The notes under the pieces: generated by a model
Seen by the model: the letters and a program-made list of their open reading frames with translations, nothing else
Databases searched by the model: none
Told to the model about the DNA's origin: nothing
Part shown: piece by piece, positions 40,311-47,514 of the stretch
Numbering within the stretch: the first letter of the stretch is position 1
Layout of the letters: the number at the start of each line of letters is the position of its first letter
Translations under genes and position numbers: made by a program
Assembly: GCF_018603905.1 (NCBI RefSeq)
Contig: NZ_JAHFZZ010000001.1
Coordinates: 558,001 to 622,000 of the forward strand
Source: Nonomuraea sp. NEAU-A123
GTDB lineage: Bacteria > Actinomycetota > Actinomycetes > Streptosporangiales > Streptosporangiaceae
Length of the DNA: 64,000 nucleotides
Reading direction: 5' to 3'

Positions 40311-41120
40311 TCAGTGGCCCTTGTAGACGGCGGGCCGCTTCTCCTTGAAGGCGCGGGCGCCCTCGCGGGCGTCCTGGGAGCCGATCACCGGCCAGCCGAT
40401 CTCGTCCGACACCTTGAGCGCCTCCGGCTCCGACAGGTCGAGCGTCTCCCGGTACGTACGCAGGATCGCCTGCACGGCGAGCGGGCCCGAGGCGGCGATG
40501 TCGTCCGCGATCTCCCGTGCCACCGCCAGCGCCTGCCCATCCGGTACGACCCGATTGACCAGCCCCATGGACAGGGCCTCCGCCGCGGTGATGGCGCGGC
40601 CGGTGAGCAGCAGGTCCATGGCGTGGCAGTAGGGGATCTGCCGGGGGAGGCGGATCGCGCTGCCGCCCATGGGGAACAGCGCCCGCTTGGCCTCGAACAG
40701 GCCGAGCGTCGACGACTCCGCCACCACCCGCAGATCGGTGCCGACCAGCAGTTCGGTGCCGCCCGCCACCGCGTAGCCCTCGACCGCCGACACGATCGGC
40801 TTGGTCGGGAGGTCTTCGCGCAGCAGGCCCTTCCAGTGGAAGTTGGGGATCTGGGCGGCGCGGGCCTGCACCTCGGTGTCCGTCGAGGGCTGTCCCATGG
40901 CCTTGAGGTCGGCGCCGGCGCAGAAGGTGCCCTCCGCGCCCGTGAGGATGGCGGCCCTGACCTCCGGCTCGGCCGACACGTACGCCCAGGCCGAGGCCAG
41001 GCCGATCAGCATGTCGGAGGAGAGGGCGTTACGGGCCTCCGGCCGGTTCATGGTGACGATCACGACATGGCCGTCGCGTTCCACCCGGCAGTGGGGGGTG
41101 CTGATCGGCAGGAGCTCCAC
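40311..41120 (-). CDS. Enoyl-CoA hydratase/isomerase (crotonase) family protein
   Basis: A 269-residue crotonase. It has NRPEARNALSSDML, the oxyanion-hole stretches GTFCAGADLKAMG and AVEGYAVAGGTELLVGTDLRV, and a C-terminal EGARAFKEKRPAVYKG. The Glu in GGTELLVGTD corresponds to one catalytic acid of ECH; whether it hydrates or isomerises cannot be decided. The GTG start at 41120 is chosen because GGAGG lies 5 nt upstream and an ATG at 41144 would fall inside the KstR2-like operator. It is divergent from the FadD operon, sharing a control region with three KstR2-type motifs. Confidence 0.9.
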   Translation of the reverse strand: MELLPISTPHCRVERDGHVVIVTMNRPEARNALSSDMLIGLASAWAYVSAEPEVRAAILTGAEGTFCAGADLKAMGQPSTDTEVQARAAQIPNFHWKGLLREDLPTKPIVSAVEGYAVAGGTELLVGTDLRVVAESSTLGLFEAKRALFPMGGSAIRLPRQIPYCHAMDLLLTGRAITAAEALSMGLVNRVVPDGQALAVAREIADDIAASGPLAVQAILRTYRETLDLSEPEALKVSDEIGWPVIGSQDAREGARAFKEKRPAVYKGH

Positions 41121-41139
41121 GGACGCCTCCAGGTAACGA

Positions 41140-41153
41140 ATCAAGCGCTTGTT
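41140..41153. promoter_or_regulatory. KstR2-type motif 1
   Basis: ATCAAGCGCTTGTT fits AnCAAGnnCTTGnT, the reported KstR2 consensus, with the perfect palindrome CAAGCGCTTG inside. It lies just upstream of the crotonase start. Confidence 0.65.
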
Positions 41154-41209
41154 AGGCAGCGATCCTACCGCGTGGAGGGCACGCGGACGAAGATGACGGC
41201 AGGACCACG

Positions 41210-41223
41210 ATCAAGCGCTTGCT
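41210..41223. promoter_or_regulatory. KstR2-type motif 2
   Basis: ATCAAGCGCTTGCT fits AnCAAGnnCTTGnT. Its centre is exactly 70 bp from motif 1 and 54 bp from motif 3, in the middle of the divergent promoter region. Confidence 0.65.
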
Positions 41224-41263
41224 ACAGCCTGGGCGCCGGGATACGCTGCCCAGGCAAAACGAG

Positions 41264-41277
41264 AACAAGTTCTTGTT
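41264..41277. promoter_or_regulatory. KstR2-type motif 3
   Basis: AACAAGTTCTTGTT fits AnCAAGnnCTTGnT with 6-bp perfect arms. It lies 35 bp upstream of the FadD start, where bound repressor would block the operon promoter. Confidence 0.65.
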
Positions 41278-41312
41278 TATCGGGGCCTCGGACCACCTGA
41301 AGAGGAGTTTCG

Positions 41313-42863
41313 ATGGGCACGCTCGGTTTCTGGCGGCTGGCGCAGGCGGATCCGGACTGGATCGCCTCCGTCGATCCCGACGGTACGGAACACCGTGCGG
41401 GCGACCTGCTGGCCCGGTCGAACCGGCTGGTGCACGGCCTGCGCGCGCTCGGGCTGAAGCCGGGAGACGGCATCTGCGGGCTCGTGCCGAACGGCGTGGA
41501 CGGGCTCGTCATCTACCTGGCCGCGTTACAGGCCGGCTGGTACTACACGCCGATCAACTGGCACCTGACCGGACCTGAGATCGCCTACATCGTGGCCGAC
41601 AGCGAGGCCCAGGCGTTCTTCGTGGACTCCAGGTACGCGGTCGAGGGCGCCAGGGGCGCCGAGGCCATCGCGGCTGAGCGGCGCTTCGCCGTACAGGATG
41701 CTGATATTCCGGGATTCCGGCGGATCAGTGAGCTGACCGACGGGCAGCCGGACACCGCGCCTCCCGACCGTACGGCCGGGCTGACCATGCACTACACCTC
41801 GGGCACGACCGGCAAGCCCAAGGGCGTCCGGCGGCCACTGAACGGACTCGATCCGGACGACGCCGCCGAGATGCTGTCGTTCCTGCCGGGCCTGTTCGGC
41901 ATCACCCGGGGGCAGCCGAACGCGCACCTGATCACCTCGCCGAACTACCACACCGCCGTCACCCAGTTCGGCGGCACGGCCCTGCACATGGGTCACACGC
42001 TGGTCTACATGGACAAGTGGGACGCCGAGGAGATGCTCCGGCTCTGCGAGAAGTACCAGGTGACGAACTCGCACATGGTGCCCACGCACTTCAAGCGCCT
42101 CCTGGCCCTGCCGGAGGAGACCCGCCACAAGTACGACCTGTCCTCGCTCAAGTGGATGATCCACGCGGCCGCCCCCTGTCCAGTGCCGGTGAAATGGGCG
42201 ATGTTCGAGTGGTGGGGCGACTGCGTCTACGAGTACTACGCGGCCACCGAGGGCGGCGGCACCCTGGCCACGCCGGAGGGCTGGAAGGCGCACCCGGGCA
42301 CGGTCGGCTCGGCCTGGCCGATCAGCGAGCTGCTCATCGTGGACGACGCGGGCGAACCCGTGCCGACCCGGACCCCCGGGACGATCTACATGAAGATGCT
42401 CGGCACCGCGTTCGAGTACAAGGGCGACCCCGCCAAGACCGCCGAGAACCGGCTCAAGGACCACTTCACGGTCGGCGACATCGGCTACCTGGACGAGGAC
42501 GGCTTCCTCTACCTGTGCGACCGCAAGGCCGACATGATCATCTCGGGCGGGGCGAACATCTACCCCGCAGAGATCGAGAACGAGATCATGATCCATCCCA
42601 AGGTCGCGGACGTGGCGGTGTTCGGGATCCCGGACGAGGACTGGGGCGAGCAGATCAAGGCCATCGTCGAGCCCGCGGCGGGCTCGGCGGCGGGCCCCGA
42701 GCTCGCGGCCGAGATCCTCGCCTCGCTGGAAGGCCGCCTGGCCCGGATGAAGTGGCCCAGGTCGATCGACTTCATCGAAGAGATGCCCCGCGAGCCCAAC
42801 GGCAAGCTGCTCAAACGCAAACTCCGCGCACCTTACTGGGAGGGACACGACCGTGCCATCTGA
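41313..42863 (+). CDS. Acyl-CoA synthetase (FadD-type), first gene of sterol side-chain-like operon
   Basis: A 516-residue AMP-forming ligase with YTSGTTGKPKGVRRP, the A5 element [47 protein letters not shown] and C-terminal Lys in PREPNGKLLKR. RBS AGAGGAG precedes the ATG. It is a close relative in design of the ligase at 21636. Codon 72 is TTA (41526-41528). It overlaps the DUF35 gene by 11 bp and starts a five-gene translationally coupled run. It activates a carboxylate as the CoA ester; the substrate is probably a steroid side-chain or degradation-product acid, judging by neighbours and operators. Confidence 0.92.
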   Translation: MGTLGFWRLAQADPDWIASVDPDGTEHRAGDLLARSNRLVHGLRALGLKPGDGICGLVPNGVDGLVIYLAALQAGWYYTPINWHLTGPEIAYIVADSEAQAFFVDSRYAVEGARGAEAIAAERRFAVQDADIPGFRRISELTDGQPDTAPPDRTAGLTMHYTSGTTGKPKGVRRPLNGLDPDDAAEMLSFLPGLFGITRGQPNAHLITSPNYHTAVTQFGGTALHMGHTLVYMDKWDAEEMLRLCEKYQVTNSHMVPTHFKRLLALPEETRHKYDLSSLKWMIHAAAPCPVPVKWAMFEWWGDCVYEYYAATEGGGTLATPEGWKAHPGTVGSAWPISELLIVDDAGEPVPTRTPGTIYMKMLGTAFEYKGDPAKTAENRLKDHFTVGDIGYLDEDGFLYLCDRKADMIISGGANIYPAEIENEIMIHPKVADVAVFGIPDEDWGEQIKAIVEPAAGSAAGPELAAEILASLEGRLARMKWPRSIDFIEEMPREPNGKLLKRKLRAPYWEGHDRAI

Positions 42864-43749
42864 ACCGCTGGTGGCGGAGCACGTACTGGAGTTCCCCGGT
42901 GGATACGCGCGCACGACCGGGCCGGTGATCGGGCGGTTCCTGACCGAGCTGCGCGGTGGCCGGATCGTCGGCGTGCGGACCGCCGAGGGCAAGGTGCTGG
43001 TGCCGCCGCTGGAGTACGACCCCGCGAGCGGCGAGGCCGTCACGGACGAGTTCGTCGAGGTCGGGCCCGCCGGGACCGTGACCGCGTGGGCCTGGGTGGC
43101 CGAGCCGCGCGACAGTCACCCGCTCGACCGGCCGTTCGCCTGGGCGATGATCAAACTCGACGGCGCCGACACCGCGCTGGTGCACGCGGTCGACGCGGGC
43201 AACGCCAAGGCGCTGCAGATCGGCAGCCGCGTGTGGCCCGTCTGGCGGAGCGAGCGCACCGGTCACATCAGCGACATCTCCTACTTCGCGCCGGAGGTCA
43301 CGAAGATCGTGTCCAACGTGCGCGCCGACTACCGGCTGCAGGTGGGCGGAGGGCTGCTGACCTTCCTGGAAGGCGTCGAGCGCGGCGTGTTCCTCGGCGG
43401 CCGGTGTCCGACCTGCGACAAGGTGTACGTCCCGTACCGTGTCTTCTGTCCCCAATGCGGCGGCCCGATCGGCGACCAGCTCGAAATACCCGACACCGGC
43501 ACGATCACCACGTACGCCATCAACAACCTGCCCGACCCGCGCGCCCCCGAAGTGCCCTTCGTGTCCGCGTACATCCTGCTCGACGGGGCGGACATCCCTA
43601 TGATCGCGCTCGTCGGCGGCGTCCCGGCGCACGAGGTGCGGCAGGGCATGCGGGTCAAGGCCGAATGGGTGCCCGAGGACAAGCGGACGAAGTCGATGGC
43701 CAACGTCCGATGGTTCGCCCCCACCGGCGAGCCGGATGTGGAGCTCTGA
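42853..43749 (+). CDS. DUF35/OB-fold Zn-ribbon protein, double-domain (aldolase/thiolase partner)
   Basis: A 298-residue acyl-CoA-associated protein. A first OB-like half (about 15-140) has VGVRTAEGKVLVPPLEYDP and GTVTAWAWV. A second half has a zinc ribbon CPTCDKVYVPYRVFCPQC (C-x2-C-x10-C-x2-C, about 185-202) and an OB fold (DTGTITTYAINN, FVSAYILLDGADIPMIALV). DUF35 proteins bind thiolase-like Ltp proteins and are needed for their activity, as ChsH2-Ltp2 shows. Length and position before two Ltp genes match the Rv3521-type member. The GTG start has GGAGGG upstream. Confidence 0.87.
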   Translation: MPSEPLVAEHVLEFPGGYARTTGPVIGRFLTELRGGRIVGVRTAEGKVLVPPLEYDPASGEAVTDEFVEVGPAGTVTAWAWVAEPRDSHPLDRPFAWAMIKLDGADTALVHAVDAGNAKALQIGSRVWPVWRSERTGHISDISYFAPEVTKIVSNVRADYRLQVGGGLLTFLEGVERGVFLGGRCPTCDKVYVPYRVFCPQCGGPIGDQLEIPDTGTITTYAINNLPDPRAPEVPFVSAYILLDGADIPMIALVGGVPAHEVRQGMRVKAEWVPEDKRTKSMANVRWFAPTGEPDVEL

Positions 43750-44768
43750 TGCGTGAGGTAGCCGTCGTCGCGTTCGCCCAGACCCGCCACACCGACCACG
43801 ACGGCGGCCTGAGCGAACCCGAGCTCATCCTGCCCGTCATCAACGAGGTCAAGGAGCTGACCGGGCTGAAGAGGTTCGGCTTCACCTGCTCGGGTAGCTG
43901 CGACTACCTCGCGGGCGCGCCGTTCTCGTTCGTCTCCGCCCTCGACGCGCTCGGCGCCTGGCCGCCGATCTCCGAGAGCCACGTGGAGATGGACGCCGCC
44001 TGGGCGCTGTACGAGGCCTGGGTACGCCTCCAGCACGGTGACATCGACTCCGCCCTGGTGTACGGCTTCGGCAAGTCGTCACTCGGCGACCTGCGCAAGA
44101 TCATGACACTCCAACTGGATCCCTACTACCTGGCGCCCCTCGGCCTCGACCAGCTCTCCTTCGCCGCCCTGCAGGCCAGCGCCGCCGGCGCCGACAGGAA
44201 AGAGCTCGACGAGATCGTCCGGCGCAGCCGGGCCGACGGCCGGAACAACCCGTACGCGCTCGACCTGCCCGAAGACGTCACCGACGAGTACGCGGTCGAG
44301 CCGATCAGGACAGCGGACGTCGCCCCCATCACGGACGGCGCGGCGGCGATCGTCCTGGCGACCGGGGACCTGGCCAGGGAGCTGTGCGCCAAACCCGCGT
44401 ACATCAGGGGCATCGCGCATCGAATAGAGCCGCATTACCTGGGTATGCGGGACCTGGCCCGGTCGGCCTCCGCGGCCGACGCCGCACGTGCCGCGGGGGT
44501 CGGCAAGGGTCCCGTCGAGGTGGTCGAGCTGCACACCCAGTTCGCCCACGAGGAGCCGATCCTGCGCCGGGCGCTGGAGCTCCCCGACGGCACGGTGATC
44601 AACCCGTCCGGCGGCCCGCTCGCCGCCAACCCGGTCATGGCCACCGGCCTCATCCGCATCGGCGAGGCGGCCCGGCGCATCCACGACGGCACGGCCGCCC
44701 GCACGGTCGGCCACGCCGCCGGCGGCCCCTGCCTGCAGCACAACCTTGTGACCGTCCTGGAGGCATGA
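43749..44768 (+). CDS. Thiolase-like lipid-transfer protein (Ltp type, no nucleophilic Cys), copy 1
   Basis: A 339-residue SCP2-thiolase-like protein. ATG 43749 overlaps the previous TGA by one base (TGATG). The usual thiolase nucleophile motif NxxCASG is absent: the equivalent region is SESHVEMDAAWALYEAWV. The GHPLGASG loop is ANPVMATG. The C-terminal catalytic loop reads GHAAGGPCLQHN. Loss of the standard Cys fits Ltp aldolases, which split steroid side-chain CoA esters by retro-aldol reaction. By order (DUF35, Ltp, Ltp) it corresponds to the Rv3522/ltp4-type gene. It overlaps the next gene by 4 bp (ATGA). Confidence 0.85.
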   Translation: MREVAVVAFAQTRHTDHDGGLSEPELILPVINEVKELTGLKRFGFTCSGSCDYLAGAPFSFVSALDALGAWPPISESHVEMDAAWALYEAWVRLQHGDIDSALVYGFGKSSLGDLRKIMTLQLDPYYLAPLGLDQLSFAALQASAAGADRKELDEIVRRSRADGRNNPYALDLPEDVTDEYAVEPIRTADVAPITDGAAAIVLATGDLARELCAKPAYIRGIAHRIEPHYLGMRDLARSASAADAARAAGVGKGPVEVVELHTQFAHEEPILRRALELPDGTVINPSGGPLAANPVMATGLIRIGEAARRIHDGTAARTVGHAAGGPCLQHNLVTVLEA

Positions 44769-45919
44769 AAATGGGCAACAGGTGTGCCGTGATAGGCGTC
44801 GGCCAGACGTACTACACGACCAAGCGCAGGGACGTGTCGATCGCCGGCCTGGTCCGCGAGGCGGCCGTCAGGGCGCTGGACGACGCCGGGCTGACGTTCA
44901 AGGACATCGACGCGGTCGTCATCGGCAAGGCGCCCGACCTGTTCGAGGGCGTGATGATGCCCGAGGCGTACCTGGCCGACGCGCTCGGCGCGGCCGGGAA
45001 GCCGATGATGCGCGTGCACACCGCGGGCAGCGTCGGCGGCTCCACGGCGCTGGTCGGCGCGAGCCTCATCCAGGGCGGCGTGCACGACCGGGTGCTGGTC
45101 GTGGCCTTCGAGAAGCAGTCGGAGTCCAACGCCACCTGGGCGCTCTCCACCCACCTGCCGTTCAGCGCGTCGCTGGTGGTCGGCGCCGGCGGCTACTTCG
45201 CGCCGCACATCAGGGAGTACATCCGCAGAACCGGCGCGCCCGAGCACATCGGCACGCTGGTGGCGGTCAAGGATCGGCTGAACGCCCTCAAGAACCCCTA
45301 CGCCCACCTGAAGATCCCCGGCATCGACCGGCGGATGGTCGAGTCGACGCCGATGCTGTGGGAGCCGATCCGCTACCTGGACACCTGCCCGTCCAGCGAC
45401 GGCGCCTGCGCCATGGTCCTGTCGTCGGAGTCGGCCGTCACCGGCACACCCGCCTGGCTGCACGGTACGGCCATGAGGTCCGAGCCGATCTTCCGCGCCG
45501 GACGCGACACCGTCAGCCCGGACGCGGGCAAGGACTGCGCCGCCGACGTCTACCGGCAGGCGGGCATCACCGACCCGCGCCGCCAGATCGACGTGGCCGA
45601 GGTGTACGTGCCGTTCTCCTGGTACGAGCCGATGTGGCTGGAGAACCTCGGCTTCGCGGCCGAAGGCGAAGGCTGGAAGCTCACCGAATCGGGAGCCACC
45701 GCCCTCGACGGCGACATCCCGTGGAACGCCTCCGGCGGGGTCCTGTCCAGCAACCCCATCGGGGCGTCGGGACTGATCAGGTTCGCCGAGGCCGCGCTCC
45801 AGGTGCGCGACATGGCGGGGGAGCACCAGGTGGACGGCGCCCGGCTGGCGCTCGGCCACGCCTACGGCGGGGGAGCCCAGTTCTTCGCGATGTGGATCGT
45901 CGGACGGGAGAAGCCCTGA
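44765..45919 (+). CDS. Thiolase-like lipid-transfer protein (Ltp type, no nucleophilic Cys), copy 2
   Basis: A 384-residue SCP2-thiolase-like protein starting with ATG inside the preceding stop. The N-terminus CAVIGVGQTYYTTKRRDVSIAGLVREAAVRAL is typical. The nucleophile region is RVHTAGSVGGSTALVGASLI, with no Cys. The loop NPIGASGLIR lacks the His of GHPxGASG, and the last motif is GHAYGGGAQFF without Cys. It is therefore unlikely to be a degradative thiolase and resembles Ltp3 (Rv3523-type) proteins. With the other Ltp and DUF35 it probably forms a heteromeric aldolase acting on side-chain CoA thioesters; the heteromer is inference. Confidence 0.85.
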   Translation: MKMGNRCAVIGVGQTYYTTKRRDVSIAGLVREAAVRALDDAGLTFKDIDAVVIGKAPDLFEGVMMPEAYLADALGAAGKPMMRVHTAGSVGGSTALVGASLIQGGVHDRVLVVAFEKQSESNATWALSTHLPFSASLVVGAGGYFAPHIREYIRRTGAPEHIGTLVAVKDRLNALKNPYAHLKIPGIDRRMVESTPMLWEPIRYLDTCPSSDGACAMVLSSESAVTGTPAWLHGTAMRSEPIFRAGRDTVSPDAGKDCAADVYRQAGITDPRRQIDVAEVYVPFSWYEPMWLENLGFAAEGEGWKLTESGATALDGDIPWNASGGVLSSNPIGASGLIRFAEAALQVRDMAGEHQVDGARLALGHAYGGGAQFFAMWIVGREKP

Positions 45920-47505
45920 TGGAGTTCAACCACGCTGACCTGTTCGAGGGGATCGCGGACGCGATCGGCGACCGGGTGGCCGTCATCTGCGACAACGAGC
46001 GCCGCACCTACGCCGAACTGGACGCCGAGGCCAACCGGATCGCCCACTACCTTCTGGAGCTGGGCATCCAGCCCGGCCAGCACGTGGGGCTGCACCTGTA
46101 CAACAGCATCGAGTACATCGCCGGGCTGCTCGCCGCGCTGAAGATCCGCGCGGTGCCGATCAACGTCAACTACCGGTACGTCGAGTCCGAACTGCTCTAC
46201 CTCTACCGGGACTCCGACATCCGGGCGCTGATCTACGACGTGGAGTTCGACGCGCGGGTGGCGGCGGTCGTGGGAGAGGCGCCCCTGCTGAACCACCTGA
46301 TCTCGGTCGGCGGCCAGTCGTCCGTCGCGACCGCCGTGCCGTACACCGAAGCCCTGCAACGCGGCGCGCCCTCGCGCGGCTTCGAGCCGCGCTCCGGACA
46401 GGACGTCTACATCATCTACACCGGCGGTACGACCGGCATGCCCAAGGGCGCGATGTGGCACGTCGAGGACCTGTTCATGGCCTTCGGCGGCGGCAACCCG
46501 TACGGCGATCCGCTCCCGACGCCGCAGGCGGTGGTCGACCAGGTGACTCAGAAGGAGCCCATGGTGATGATGGCCGCCGCGCCGCTGATGCACGGGGCCG
46601 CGCAGATGGGCACGTTCATCAGCTGGTGGATGGGCTCGACCGTGGTCTACGTGCGCCGGTTCGACGCCGACACGGTGTGGCGGGCCGTCGGGCGCGAACG
46701 CGTGTCCACGATCACCATCACCGGCGACGCCATGGCCAGGCCCATGGCGGAGGCGATGGAGACAGGCGACTACGACGTGTCCTCGCTCATCGTGATCAGC
46801 TCGACCGGGGCCATCCTCACCGGAGCCGTGCGCGACCGGCTCCAGCGGGCCCTGCCCAACATCATGATCCTGGACAACTTCGGCTCCACGGAGTCCGGCT
46901 TCACCGCCTCGGGCGTGGCGGGCTCCTCGCCCGAGAAGGGCCTGCGCTACCAGCCGAACGCCACATCCGGGCTCGCCGTGCTCGACGAGAAGCTGCGCCC
47001 CGTCGAGCCGGGCTCGGGCGAGCTGGGCACGGTGGCCAAGTCGGGGCGGGTCGCCTTCGGCTACTACAACGACCCGGAGAAGACCGCCCGTACGGTCGTC
47101 ACCGACGCCGGGGGCACCCGGTGGCTGCTGACCGGCGACCTGGCCAGCGTCGAGGCCGACGGCACCGTGAACGTGTTCGGACGCGGGTCGCAGTGCATCA
47201 ACACCGGTGGGGAGAAGGTGTTCCCCGAAGAGGTGGAGGCGGTGCTCAAGGGGCATGAGGCGGTCTTCGACGCCGTGGTGACCGGGATCCCGGACGAGCG
47301 GTGGGGCAACCGGGTGGCGGCCGTGATCGAGGCGCGCGAGGGGGCGGGGGTGACGGCGGACGAACTGGACGCGCACTGCAGGCAGCGCTTATCGGGGTAC
47401 AAGGTGCCTCGTACGTACGTGTTCGTGGACGAGATGGTCCGATCACCGGCAGGCAAGGCCGACTACCGATGGGCCCGCACCCAGGCGGAATCCGGCGGCG
47501 CGTGA
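45919..47505 (+). CDS. fadD19: FadD19-like steroid-CoA ligase
   Basis: A 528-residue AMP-forming ligase with the P-loop YTGGTTGMPKGAMWHVEDLF, whose TGGTTG form and following MW are characteristic of the FadD19/FadD17 group. Further features are APLMHGAAQMGTFISWWMGSTVVY, the A5 element NFGSTESG, LLTGDLASVEADGTVNVFGRGSQCINTGGEKVFPEEVE and C-terminal Lys in SPAGKADYRW. FadD19 activates C27-C29 sterol side-chain carboxylates and is needed for C24-branched sterols in Rhodococcus. The gene symbol is given by resemblance. Codon 491 is TTA (47389-47391). TGATG overlap with the Ltp gene; last gene of the operon, converging on the STAND gene after 9 bp. Confidence 0.86.
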   Translation: MEFNHADLFEGIADAIGDRVAVICDNERRTYAELDAEANRIAHYLLELGIQPGQHVGLHLYNSIEYIAGLLAALKIRAVPINVNYRYVESELLYLYRDSDIRALIYDVEFDARVAAVVGEAPLLNHLISVGGQSSVATAVPYTEALQRGAPSRGFEPRSGQDVYIIYTGGTTGMPKGAMWHVEDLFMAFGGGNPYGDPLPTPQAVVDQVTQKEPMVMMAAAPLMHGAAQMGTFISWWMGSTVVYVRRFDADTVWRAVGRERVSTITITGDAMARPMAEAMETGDYDVSSLIVISSTGAILTGAVRDRLQRALPNIMILDNFGSTESGFTASGVAGSSPEKGLRYQPNATSGLAVLDEKLRPVEPGSGELGTVAKSGRVAFGYYNDPEKTARTVVTDAGGTRWLLTGDLASVEADGTVNVFGRGSQCINTGGEKVFPEEVEAVLKGHEAVFDAVVTGIPDERWGNRVAAVIEAREGAGVTADELDAHCRQRLSGYKVPRTYVFVDEMVRSPAGKADYRWARTQAESGGA

Positions 47506-47514
47506 TTCCTGGGT

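Noticed and set aside
43086..43748. N-terminal extension of the first thiolase-like gene
   Set aside because: The extension lies inside the DUF35 gene and reads as Arg/Pro-rich nonsense; the ATG at 43749 with TGATG coupling is the natural start.
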